Of a DNA stretch of 64,000 bases, positions 53,001-64,000 are shown one piece after another. Position numbers and translations under genes: made by a program. The notes beneath the pieces were generated by a model. The model was not told where the DNA came from, did no database searches, and saw nothing but the letters and a program-made list of their open reading frames with translations. This stretch comes from Xiphophorus maculatus (lineage: Eukaryota; Chordata; Actinopteri; Cyprinodontiformes; Poeciliidae): contig NC_036445.1 in the NCBI RefSeq assembly GCF_002775205.1, forward strand, positions 3,678,802-3,742,801. Direction: 5' to 3'. The first letter of the stretch is position 1, and every line of letters starts with the position of its first letter.

Positions 53001-56000
53001 ATATTTAATATGATATTCAGTTGGAATGTGTGTAAACTTCTAACTGGAACAGCTACTTCATAACAACAGCCTCATGATCAATCCAACAAAGAAAAAGGTA
53101 TGGGAAAATATGCATGAGTCCTCAAAGCTAATTTACCATTACTATATTTCTAAAATGATTAATTGTTAACCATCAGCTGATAAATTAAATTCCCATATGT
53201 TAGTTAAGCGCTAGTTCATAAAACAAAATGTCATAAGACACATCCACTGTGTATTTAATCGTTTTTAAGGATGTTTTCAAATCCGCCAGTAGATGGAGCT
53301 ATTTCTTTGTTACCAGTCATGTCCATGTCAGTGATGGTGCGCAGCAGCCCCACATCATAGTCATTGTTGTTCTTGTTAAACTGAGGGTGGTAGTGAATCA
53401 GCTGAGCTCCGTGGCGTTTCCCCATGGAGCTGTGTGCGATGCTCACTGTGCCCACTACCACAAACCAGTCTGCTGCTTGAAACATGTTGTTTCTGCAAAG
53501 AAGAGAAATAATCTGTTTGCAGGTTTACTTCAAGCTCAGGTAACAACATAGACTCCATATATTTCTCAAAAGCTCTGAGGCTGAGGCAGTTGAAGTCCAA
53601 AACTAGGCTAGGATTTAGGATTTTATTTGACAACATTCTGATTCGAACTGTGTGTCATTTAAAGGGACTAAAACAAGTACAAGTACCAGTTTTACTTTAC
53701 AGACAGCAAGTTTTTAGAACTAAAACAAAAGTAATATGAATTTATATGTTGATTAATTCAATGTTATTACATCAGTTCCATTATTACAATCAAATGTTTC
53801 TTAGTCACTAATTTTTTGATTAACATCTTATTTTCACTTCAGCTCTACAGACAATTTAGTGAGCAGCTTTTTGTCTGAAGTGGAGCTCAAAATATTTTCC
53901 GTAAGTGCTCAAAATCCCAATTAAACATTAAAGGGGTTGTGTGGAGAGTACTAGCAGACAAAACACCATCTGTCTACTTCAAGCTCTTCGTTTCAAAATG
54001 TGTGAGTGCTTTTGCTTCAATTTTATTTGTTACATGCTCATAGATTGACCAACAACCTTCCACTAGCAGATTAACTAAAAGTGACTGCCTGACTGAATGG
54101 CACCTTTTGTCAGTTTTCTGTACATTTTCCCCATAAGTCTACCTCTTACTCAACAAAGCAGTGAGCTGCAGTGATGACCCAGTGGGGGGAGATGATGGCG
54201 CCTCCGCAGACGTGCTTCCCCTTCCAGTGCATGCTGACTTGCCAACCCCACTTGCCCTCTGCCGCTAAGGTCCCGCCCACAATACGTTGGCCGCCATTGA
54301 CCATAACCTGGCAAGCTATATTTGGGATGAGAAAAAATATATATATGTACATGGAGTAGCAATAAAAATACATTTTAAAAATTGCCTGTCTACAAAGGTT
54401 ATGAAATAGTTTGCAACAAAGAAAAAGGCCATAGAGCAATAACTTCCAGACAGGGGATAGAAATATAGTCAGACTAAGGCAGGTAAGCACAGACTTAGTG
54501 CTCTGCATGCATTTATAACCCACTGACTGTAATTTTCTTTACCTGCAGTGATGTTTCCTGTCTGGTTGACTGGGTTCTTAGACAGAAAAGGTAGTTGACT
54601 TGAGACACTGCAGCTCCCTCCTGTGTCACAAGGAGGAGGTGATTCATTTGACTCAGATGGGAATGCTAGGAACTTGACTGATAAAAAAAGAGACAAGAAA
54701 TGCAGTGAGATGACAGCATTAGTTACTTCATGCTGACAGTGAGGACTTTTATCTGTAGCGAGGATGGTTTGGAGAATGAACCTATGTTGAATTTTTTTGA
54801 AGTAAATTATATGCTTACATTGTGTTTGAGTTTTCTCATGATAAAACAAACTGATTAATAATGCAGTCTAATTAGGTGTAACTAATAGCAGGAATTATAT
54901 GAATTAAATGTACATCTCTTTTTTTTCATTGGTTTTATGTAATATTCACATTTTCTGAGAAATAAAATTTTTCATTAATTGTAAGCCACAATTATCTAAA
55001 TTAACAAAAAAAAATGCTTGTAATCATTCATTTTATGTTTTGTTAAACTTTACAACACATATAGCTAATAACTAAAATATAAGTTTTAATATAGTAAAAC
55101 TGTTTAGTAATATTATAATCTATGAACATGCACCTGTAGGTAAAAAAAGAAATCACATATTTGGACATTTTATATCAAAATCAGACCGCGGTGTAAATGT
55201 ATATTCAAACATTCCTTTCAGCTTCAGCTCCTGGCTGATGACCAATCAACATGGAAAAATGCCATCTCATCCTCCCTGAACTGCTCTTTTGCAATTTGAG
55301 CTAAATGAGTCCTGACACTGTCACACCATCTCAAATGGTTGGAAATTAATTATTCAAGGTATGAGAAGGCAAGAGATAGCTAACCTGAAACCAGTTTGAC
55401 TTGTTAAAACCAGATTTCTTTTGGCATGACAGTGTGATTAGTTCTAGTTCTATTTCTTAGAGAAAAATAATACATGGTTATTAGCTATATGTCATCTGTC
55501 ATATAACTTATGGGTTCAAGTATCAATCTTACAGATTATGTAAATGTAGATAAAGTTGATTTCATCACATACCTAAGAGAGCAGTAATGATGACCAGCTT
55601 AATACACAGCGGGATTCCCAGTATTACAAGCAGTTCACGAGATGAAAAGGCACGATGGTTTCCACCTACAACAAACAAAAAAAATTAGAATTCGGGGTGT
55701 TAAATAATCTATTTTTGAGAAAACATGACTAACATTCAAATCCAGAATCTGCAAGAACTAACTCTTGTAGTCTATTCAGTATCCTTTTTGAGCTGCAGAT
55801 TAGCCCTGCTGGTCCTTCTTCTGTATCAAACGTTGCATGAAGTCCACTTGGATTGCAACTTATAAAATTAGGACCGAGTGTATGAGATTTGTGATACGTT
55901 ATATTTCAAGACTTTATATTTCATGAATATTTGATAACTATTATTACGGAATATGTTTTCATACAATAAGAAAACAGATTTTCTTATTGCATGACTCTTT

Positions 56001-59000
56001 CATCACTCTGCCTGGTTAGCAGTGCTGCCTACTAGAAAGAAGCATGCAAGGCCATCTGACATTCTGGTAACCTGTCAGAGAGTCTTCAATTTAATATTCA
56101 GGTCTTCTACTTCTACTTCACAATTTTACTCCTCCAATGTCATCTTATTCACTTTTTCAACTGCTGCAGCTGTAATTTTTTTAAAAAGAAAATGTGAAAA
56201 TCTATTTAGTTTTTCTGTGTAGAGACCTACTGTCATTGCAAGAGTACCATAGAACTGTGCAGCTTTCTTCATAATCTGAAAAGTTATTTTGTTCTAACTC
56301 CTGATTCAACTGCAAGTACTGCATCAATTACTTTTTAAATGATTGTTAGAATCTCTGAATATACTCAAATCTAAGTCTGTGTTCTCTGAATACTGTGTGA
56401 GGTTTTGTCTAAAGAGGAGTTTGCACAACCAATTTTAAAACATCACTGCATATTTTCAAACGAGACAGGCTTATTATTTATAGATGTGTTTTCCAATCAA
56501 AACAATCAAATATTATTATTTTTCTATTATTTACCATAATGGCAACAATAAAAGGAAACCTGAACTATAGCAATATGAGCTGCTGGATCAAATACACTAA
56601 ATCTGGTAAATCTATATGATTTTGTGCTTATATGTGGATAAAATATAACTATTGATAATGCATTGATAATGATTTTAATACTTTTACAAACCTGATAGCA
56701 GTGTGCTTAATCTTTGAATTAATTTAGAAAGAACTTAAAACAGATTTTCGTATTATTTTTGGCTCCTATACAGTCTAATAAGCTCTAATGTATTTTATTG
56801 CAAAGTTAGAAAATTATGGCAATAATACATTTTTATCATTATATTTTCAAAACTGATGTAAACTGTACCATATAAAAGTTTGCTCTGTCTGTAAATTCTT
56901 ATTTAGTTCAAAGAATCTTTATAGAGCTTGGTGTTACACTCTATCAGCTCTCATAGACGAATCACAGGCAATGCTTTTATAAACCATTGTAAGGTAGACA
57001 ATGAGGTACAATGTTCTTTCAGCAAAACAAGCTGTCATCTGAGATGAACAATTTACTTTGCTTCCTAGCTGCTGCTGGCTCTGAGACAGGTTAACAGCAG
57101 CTTTTGTAAGGAGGAAGAATTAAAAAAGGAAACACTCAATGACCTCTAACTAGCTCGGTGAAATGTCACAAAACCCCTGGAAATCAAAATTTTTTAGTTG
57201 TTTTATTTTTTGGTTTGCTGCAAAAGCAAAGTTTTTGGTTGGTTGTTGTGTTAGAGCAACATTTTTATTGGAAAAGTATTGCAGAGACATAATTCCAAAT
57301 GTACATGAATGGTATATGTATGAGGTCAATAAGAGAGAGACAAGAGTTTTTTTTTTTTTTTTGTTGATTGTAAATAACAAAAACTTAAATAAGCCTATAG
57401 AATACATTGTTTTGCAGGTGGATTGCTTTTCCCATTTTGCTCACTTCTCATACAGCTGAACCAAAGTGTGAAGGTTAGTTTTGTCTGGTGTAGGTTTGCC
57501 TTTTGCCACAAAATATTCAAAGCATTCATTGCTTATTTATTGTACAAAACCAGAGAGAGCACAATTAATACTTGGTGGCAAAATGGTTTTCATGGCCATG
57601 CAAAGTGCCCTTTTAAATCTTGAATATTTCTCTTGTAGATACTAAAGTTTGAATATTTCCAGTATGCAATGTTTCCATTAAAAATAGCTACTGGTAGGAG
57701 AACATATTTTAATGATTTGCATTTCTTAACGAATCTGACTGCTGGAATGAGACATAGAATTAACACATGTGCCCCAGGACAAACTCGTTCACTCTTACAA
57801 AGCCTTGCGATTTAGTTTGATAAATGCAAAAGAAAATGCAGAAGGCACATGCTTTTTAAAAGAAAAGTCATAATTTGCAACCACCAGACTGGAAAAAATC
57901 TAAATTTGACAAGATGGATGCAAGTCATGTCATAAATCACATGACACAGCAGGTCAGTTCCCTATTTAGGATTAAGCTTCCTGAGGTTCTCTGATGAAAT
58001 AGTTTGCTCATCCGAAGGCTGAACCAACACACACATACGCATCAAACACACTGCACATTTTTTTTATATCAAGTAAAACATGAGCTGCATACAATCAGTC
58101 ATAGGGAAAACAGCTTAATGTCAGTTATATGCTTGAGTGACAGCTACCTGAGGCAGATGAGCACTGGTAGAGCATAAAATCTCTCAGGTTTCTGATGAAA
58201 GCCTGTTGACAGGTCAGGTTTTAACAATTGAGGTGATGAACTCTAGAAGTTAATTCAAGTTTAATTTCCTCAAAAAAAAAATTCTCCATAGTTTTGAGTT
58301 GACTAAAATTTTTTTCATACATAGCCATGAAATAGACAGAAAGCATATTTCTCAAGGACAACAGTATGACGGTTATATCCTGTACTATATACCTACAGTT
58401 TTGTAAATAACAGGTAAATAAATAACAGAAAATTCTTCTTCACTTTCCAAATCTCACAGACAAATTTGGAAAGGAGTTAAAAAACTTTAAACTCACTTAG
58501 TATGCTGTTTAGTAGGTTTCTTAGATGGAAATTTTTGCTTGATTATATTTGGTTTTGTAATTTTTGTGAACATCACCTTGGTCAGAGGCTGTTTTGTATT
58601 TTTTGTGACTTTCATGGATTGTTGTCAAGTTGTTTCTTTGAGTGACTTATGCAAAGGTTTTTCTTAACTGGAACTGAGTAAGAGTTTCATTGAAGTTCAT
58701 ATTTTGTTTCATTTGTTTGGTTAATCAGTGGTAAGTATACTGGCTAATCAGTATAACATTTTATTCTTGATTTTATTGATTCTTAATTCTAGTCAGTTTT
58801 ACATTTTTAAGTATAATGATCACTTTCCACTAAATACAGATGAAATCTAAATTCTGAGGGACACGTAGACTGTTTTGTGCTTCTTTTAACATAATAATAT
58901 TTTCCTGTTAAATGTTCAATAATTATTTTAGTGTCACAATACTGGTTTAATAATTAATATAATTTAAAATCTCCTACAGATACCTTATCCATGAGTGCAC

Positions 59001-59774
59001 AGATTGTATTCTCTGCAATAGGATTAACTATTTTTAGTATAGATTCATTTTTTACTATTTTCAGCCTTCAGTGCATGATAGCAGAAAGGTCATTTGAAGT
59101 TCAACAGCAATAAAACACTTAAGACTTTATCCCATGCTAACCCTCTTATTGACATGACTTTACTATATCTCTGCAAAACAAACTCATATTGTTGGAACAG
59201 ATTTCTGAACCATTTTTGTTGCAGTGAGTACCACTGGGCCCACAATCCAGTGGTACTTTTGCCGTAGACCAGCCCCAACCAGGTTAGGGTTATGGTTAGT
59301 TTGTTTATTTGTGTATGGCCTTAGTATTTGAACTACTATCCAAAAGCTAGATCTAATCTAAACTGTTACAATACCTGTTTCTTCATTGTGGTCCTCTTTG
59401 GGCAACATTAAACGTATGGATTTGTCCTCCAGGATGTGTCCATCTGATGGCTTTCTCTGCTGAACTTCTGCAGGATTAGTGTTATCAGAAATTGGCGTGG
59501 TTGTGGTTTCTTGACCCCGAGCTTCTAAAAATTCAGAACTACATGTTTTGGAAAGTTTCCTCTCCTCTTTTTCTTTAGTAAAAAATGGAAATTCAGAGTA
59601 TGGGTTTCCAGTAGTTGTGGTGTGACTGCTGGGAATGAGTGTGAGGACAGTGGAAGGGACCAGAGATGATATACTCAAAATTTCATGCTTGTCTGGACTT
59701 TGAAAAGATGTCGATGTCCATTGCAGAGGTGAATGGCAAGAACTCATGTTGTCTGATTGATTATGCAAATCCAT
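50079..59774 (-). CDS. tmprss5: Type II transmembrane serine protease, tmprss5-like
   Basis: Trypsin-like membrane protease. Exons: 59774-59375, 55665-55573, 54677-54543, 54315-54150, 53492-53314, 51665-51570, 51247-51105, 50511-50356, 50156-50079; about 481 residues. Residues 1-133 form a Ser/Thr-rich cytoplasmic part; [20 protein letters not shown] in the next exon is the membrane span; a stalk of about 45 residues holds two Cys and N-glycosylation sites (NQT, NIT). Activation site R220|I221 (GGQR-IVGG). Catalytic triad H261 (TAAHC), D311 (NDYDVGLL) and S407 (GDSGGP); D401 (VDSCQGD) gives trypsin-like specificity for Arg/Lys. Known TMPRSS5 has a scavenger-receptor (SRCR) domain before the protease; none was found and the span, stalk and protease exons join in phase without it. 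The name rests on proximity to the dopamine receptor, as in human 11q23. The last 25 codons come from a small exon; reading past the donor at 50356 would give another tail. Confidence 0.8.
51411..51468 (+). repeat. Retroposon 3'-end-like sequence with AAGTCT repeats
   Basis: GGATCAATAAAGTACAAGTC followed by four tandem AAGTCT units. Sequences of the form GATCAATAAAGT plus a short tandem tail are common at the 3' ends of fish L2-type LINEs or their SINE partners. The body of such an element is not recognisable. Confidence 0.5.
52868..52911. repeat. Near-perfect 19-bp hairpin
   Basis: AATTCTATAATTAATTTAG and a right arm complementary at 18 of 19 positions, with the loop AGTAGA. Located in an intron of the protease gene. 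Confidence 0.8.
55666..59374 (-). other. First coding intron of the tmprss5-like gene
   Basis: About 3.7 kb of AT-rich intron between the cytoplasmic exon and the membrane-span exon. I searched it by eye on the minus strand for SRCR-like or LDL-receptor-A-like exons (Cys-rich, between splice sites) and saw none, and no transposon ends were recognised. Confidence 0.45.
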
Positions 59775-60077
59775 AATTGTAAATAGTAGGCTTGGTCTCA
59801 GGTGGTGGAAGACATTCACATCAATGAAGGATGTTTTATTACTGGTGGATTTGAACAAGACTTAAACTTTAAAGAGACCTGCAAGAGCAAAATATTGAAA
59901 ATATTAGTGCAAAAGTTGAGTTCTGTGTTATATAAACATAAGATGAGTCTTAAAAAAAATCCTGACAGAGCTAAATGAACAAATCGTTTCATTCTGTTCT
60001 CCAAAGTTTCACACGAAAACCCACTAGAAATCTACTTTTGATTGAATTTTTTAAAGCAGTCCAAAAAGATTTTTACC
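59775..60077 (-). promoter_or_regulatory. 5' untranslated exons and upstream ORFs of the protease gene
   Basis: The exon holding the start codon begins after ctcttgcag (about 59881). An upstream non-coding exon ending at 60077 is suggested by TTCAG|gtaaaa. Before the main ATG (59774) the leader contains ATGTGA (59821-59816), a start codon followed at once by a stop, and directly after it ATGTCTTCCACCACCTGA, a five-codon reading frame. Both are out of frame with the main ATG and could lower its translation. Confidence 0.45.
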
Positions 60078-63000
60078 TGAACTCAAATGCACACATCTGC
60101 TTCATTTGTATTCAAAGAATTATCCATCCATGTGTTTTCTGTACCTATTAAACCAACCAGTGTCACAAAGAGAAAAAGAAATTCATCACCCGTGGAGAAT
60201 AAGCGACAAGACTCCGAAGGATCCTGCTTACTGTGGTTCATCCTAAATCCAAAGATATATTCTCCAGTGCTGCAGATTCATCATCTTCAACTTGCACATG
60301 TTTCAGTTTGTCACCTGTGCTGCTGTCTTCCTTTTTGGATAACACTTAATCCACATTTTGTGTCATGCCCTTCTGCCCCTACCGCCTTTCCATAATCTTT
60401 CTTCTCTGACTGCTGCAGCCTTCCCTGCCGCAGCCGACTCAGTAACAGATATGCACCTGGGTAGTCATTGGCACTCTATGTAATATGCATGGCTATTATT
60501 GTGAGCCTGGGTCAGAGTTGAATAACAGAGGGTAATGTACACCTCAAACAATGAGTCACTCACAAGGGCAGGCTGGACTCGCGTAAACAGAATTGAATTT
60601 CACATAACCGAGAGATCAGTATCTAATAATTCAGCTCCCTTTATTAATTTGAATGGTTGTACAGGAACTGTAGGTCTTTTTGTACTGAGATTTCCCAAGG
60701 GTACTTATTTGATCTCCTTGTGTGAGACTATAAAGCTCTCAGATTGATCATCTTGTTGGAGAGTTAGTCAGCATTTTCTAGGTCACACAAAACTGATTAT
60801 CACAAAGGAGAAGACACCTCAAGCAGATAGTGGATTTGTATGTCTCCATTATAGCATGACATGGCATAATTGATTTCTAAAAGACCTCATGTTTTATATT
60901 TATATATTTTTTTTAGATTTCTGAAATCTGAAAACATCTGAAAAGATTATACTGTGTTCTGTAGGTTTATGAGTATGTATCATCAATTAAATCTCCATCA
61001 TAGATTCTCCTTAACAACATGAAACATGACAGTACATTTTTTTTGTTGAAAAAGGAAATGTATCTATTTTCAGGACCACTTATTTAAAATGTTAAATTAC
61101 TAAGAATTTGCTGCAAACAATTTGTATTCTGAGAAATAGTCACAAAATGTAGATGTATTCTTCACACAATAACTGTCAATCAAGAATCAATTAAGATATT
61201 GAAAAAGTGTTACCATCATGTTTTTTTCTGAAATTTGTTCTATAAGATCTTTGTCATTAAAGGTCTGTTTCAAGTAGAAAGGGATTCAATTCCCAGGTCA
61301 TGGAAAGTGCAAAATGAATATTTTGGAAAGAAAAATAATGCAGTGCTGACTGTTCTCTGTGAAGTGTATCATAAAGGACGCTTTCCAACATGTAATCTAC
61401 AAAATATCTATACAAACTTTCAGAACAAAAGCATGAGGTTCCATCCTTCCAATCTCCTCATCACACTGATGCTAAGAAAATAAACCTTTCATGTCTGACA
61501 GCTTTGCAACCTCTTGGCAACAGTCAGGGAGAGAAAAAAAAACCTAGGCTATTTCACATTATAAAGCAGCAGTATTTACAACTTTATAACATCAGTTGTT
61601 TTATTTTGTGCCTGGTGACAGATCAGCAAGCTCACTGACAGTGCAGCAGAGCTCCTGTCACAACGCTGCAAGTTACACACTTTTTGTTTCTCTTCTTTGT
61701 TCCTGTCAGACTTGCTGGCGAGAGGGAATAAAAATCTTTTTATACTTGTAACTATAAAAACAGTTTTTATTTTCACTTCTGCTGCCTTCATTTAAATAAT
61801 GTTTGAACATCAAGAGACTTAATGAAATACAAATCTGAAAAGTTGACTAAATGGCACCAGAGTATAAAATTATTTCATATTTCTTAAAGTTATTTAACAC
61901 GTTTGGATTAGGTAGAAGAGGGGATTATAATATCAAAGGAAAAGGAAATTATCTAGCAAACAAATGTGGATTTAAATGAATGCCTTTGAAGTCAATGAGT
62001 TTAGTCAAGACAACCACCAAAGACAAAATGAGTTCTATATTCATTTCCTCAATAGTTCAACTTGAAAATTTCCCTTTACAATTTATTCAGAATTGCTAAT
62101 AAGCTAACTTATAAAGTTAGACATTATCTTCCAAAACAATAAAAACTCATTTTGTCTGTTTTTAATGGATGCACATTTGAATAAACCCATAAACTTGTAT
62201 TTTTTAGTTGCTAAGATGTTCTGTGCATGGCAAAGAGACTTAATGATGTTTTATGTATGCATGTACACATAAACGGTGAAATGTACAAAGTCATCTGTTA
62301 TGGCCCTCTTTAAAGGGGGAAGGAAAAAGCACAAGCAGAGGTTTTATGGTGCCAAGCAAAATTTTACAATTATTGCAGCAAAACTCATGGAAACAACTTA
62401 ATAATTTCAGAGCCGCGGTGTGATAAACTAATAGTGATCGGTAAGAAACCCGCATACACAGATTTTGTGTGAGTGATTCACATCCGCTGCCATCACCAAA
62501 ATAGGTGTACACATTCAAATCACTAAAAGTTAAAATGATTTTTAAAAAAAAATATACCCACAATGGTATAAAATTACATCACCTGGTGGTGCTGTTAAGC
62601 AGATGAAAGCAATGAGGATGTTTTCTCCTCCACAGTGATGTTGAAACTGATGGTGGAAGTACAGAAACCTCCCAAGTACATATGGAAGGAAATAGCACAA
62701 AGAATAACTTGGTTCATTTTGGCTGAGGGTTTTTTTCCCCCCTCTATAGCAAATCTGAAAGAGATGAAATTATTATTTTTATTTGATAATATTTATTGAT
62801 TGATAATATTTATTTACACAATGTTCAACACAAAATCTATTGAAACAGTAAATTATAGATGGCACAATTTATGCACTGAAGTAGGGTTGGGGTTAAAAAC
62901 AATTACTGACAGCACATATTTAGTAAACGAAAGTAGGTTTCCAAAAACATGTCACCAATACAAAATTAAACAAAAACAAATTTGGAGTACCGGTATTTCC

Positions 63001-63607
63001 TTTCCTTTTCTTGTGCATTTTATTTGCTCCTGTCATGTGAGAAATACCAGCACATGCAAACACGTTGAGAGAAGGTTTGCTGAGATCACAAGTTAATGTA
63101 GCAGAATCGGTCAAATACAAATCAAAGGTTTGAGTACTCAGGAAACAGTAGTGTTGCGCTGAAATCCACAAATGTGGAGTCTGAGTCAGAATGATGAAGT
63201 ATGATCACCTGTCTGAACGTATTCCCTTTACAGAATATAGACACATTGCACAGTATTTGTCTCCTTTACTGTACATTTCTCCACCTTTCTTATTTTTCTT
63301 GTCGCTGTCTTCCACTTGTCACAAACTATTTTTTGAAGGATATTTTGTGCCTGCTGTCGTTGGCTTCATAAACATTATTTTCTCTCTGTGGCTTAGTCTT
63401 GACTGAGGCGCTGGTTAAATTTTTTTTTCCTCAAGCTTTCCAAAATAAATCTTTATCTCTATGACTCCAAGTCACACAGATTATAGTCTCAGTTCCTCTC
63501 AGAATCAAACTGTCACAGAGTATTTTTATTTTTGCAATCTCTTAACAAGTCCCACAACTTGTTTTCTTATTTATTTATTTTGACAACTGATGCATTTTTA
63601 GTCTGGG
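60078..63607. other. Intergenic stretch between the protease gene and the dopamine receptor
   Basis: AT-rich sequence. No convincing exon on either strand and no recognised transposon. The 3' untranslated region of the receptor gene should occupy the high end. Confidence 0.45.
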
Positions 63608-63804
63608 CTAGCAGTGCAGGATCTTGATGAAGGCTTTGCGAAATTCAATGTTGAAAGTTGTGTAGATGACAGGATTTACAGCACTGTTGAGATATCCAAG
63701 CCAGGTGACGGCACTGTACAGAGAAGGTGAGATGCAGCAGCTCCTGCAGTGGGCCTTTAGCACATGGGTCAGGAAGAAAGGCAGCCAGCAGATGATGAAC
63801 ACAC
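63608..63804 (-). CDS. drd2: Dopamine D2-like receptor, last coding exon only
   Basis: G-protein-coupled receptor for dopamine (Gi-coupled D2 group). The exon begins after ttttcaag in phase 1 and encodes 64 residues to TAG. It holds transmembrane helix 6 with the CWLP signature ([15 protein letters not shown]), extracellular loop 3 with its CRSC cysteines, helix 7 with [14 protein letters not shown] (NPxxY motif), then helix 8, [17 protein letters not shown], ending in the terminal cysteine that is palmitoylated in D2 receptors. The ending KILHC and [14 protein letters not shown] fit D2 better than D3 (KILSC) or D4. Whether it is drd2a or the teleost drd2-like paralogue cannot be told from one exon. 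The rest lies beyond the right edge, upstream on the minus strand. Confidence 0.85.
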
Positions 63805-64000
63805 CTTGAAAACAGACAGACAACACTGATCACATATGTGAATGTGTGTATACATAAATATATATCCGTATATATTTATATTCCACTCTAAAAATGTCTG
63901 ATAATCATTATTCATTTGAAAATCTCCGAGTAGTTCATTAGCAAAATCAACAGCACAGAATATCAGCTCAAAACAAAAGAACGACATAAAATAGAATTAC

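Noticed and set aside
60087-60395. 102-residue plus-strand frame
   Set aside because: No domain or membrane pattern and no splice context on that strand; low-complexity composition typical of chance frames.

Overview
The window is nuclear DNA of a vertebrate, almost certainly a teleost fish. It has AT-rich introns, vertebrate GT-AG splice sites, decayed Tc1-like transposons of the fish type, and a tRNA-derived SINE ending in ATGGATGGATGG. All six genes recognised are spliced and all lie on the minus strand. Exon boundaries were read by eye from splice signals and checked for codon phase; they are predictions, not transcript data.

Layout from low to high coordinates: (1) 1-4928, a Siglec/CD22-like immune receptor with a signal peptide, six Ig domains, a membrane span and a tyrosine-motif tail that runs off the window; (2) 8215-23672, a 14-exon phldb3-like gene (coiled coils plus a C-terminal PH domain) with a probable non-coding first exon near 32.3 kb; (3) 36537-40830, a first ethe1 (persulfide dioxygenase) gene; (4) 44412-48626, a second ethe1 gene in tandem; (5) 50079-59774, a type II membrane serine protease resembling tmprss5; (6) 63608-63804, the last coding exon of a D2-type dopamine receptor whose remainder lies beyond the right edge.

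The two ethe1 genes have the same seven-exon structure with identical phases and keep the metal ligands and catalytic-site residues. They differ at the N terminus: the 44-48 kb copy carries a long basic, mitochondrial-type leader, while the 37-41 kb copy starts 11 codons before the shared exon 2, with an in-frame stop just upstream. This suggests one mitochondrial and one extramitochondrial sulfide-detoxifying enzyme. Between them sits a 1.38-kb fold-back element with arms of about 490 bp and an 8-bp target duplication.

phldb3 and ethe1 are also neighbours in human 19q13, and CD22-type Siglecs lie on 19q13 too, while TMPRSS5 and DRD2 are neighbours in human 11q23. The window therefore joins two blocks that are separate in human. 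The remaining DNA is introns and intergenic sequence holding transposon relics, microsatellites and an unusual number of short near-perfect hairpins of the kind left by replication template switching. No functional RNA gene, CRISPR array or intact transposase was seen.
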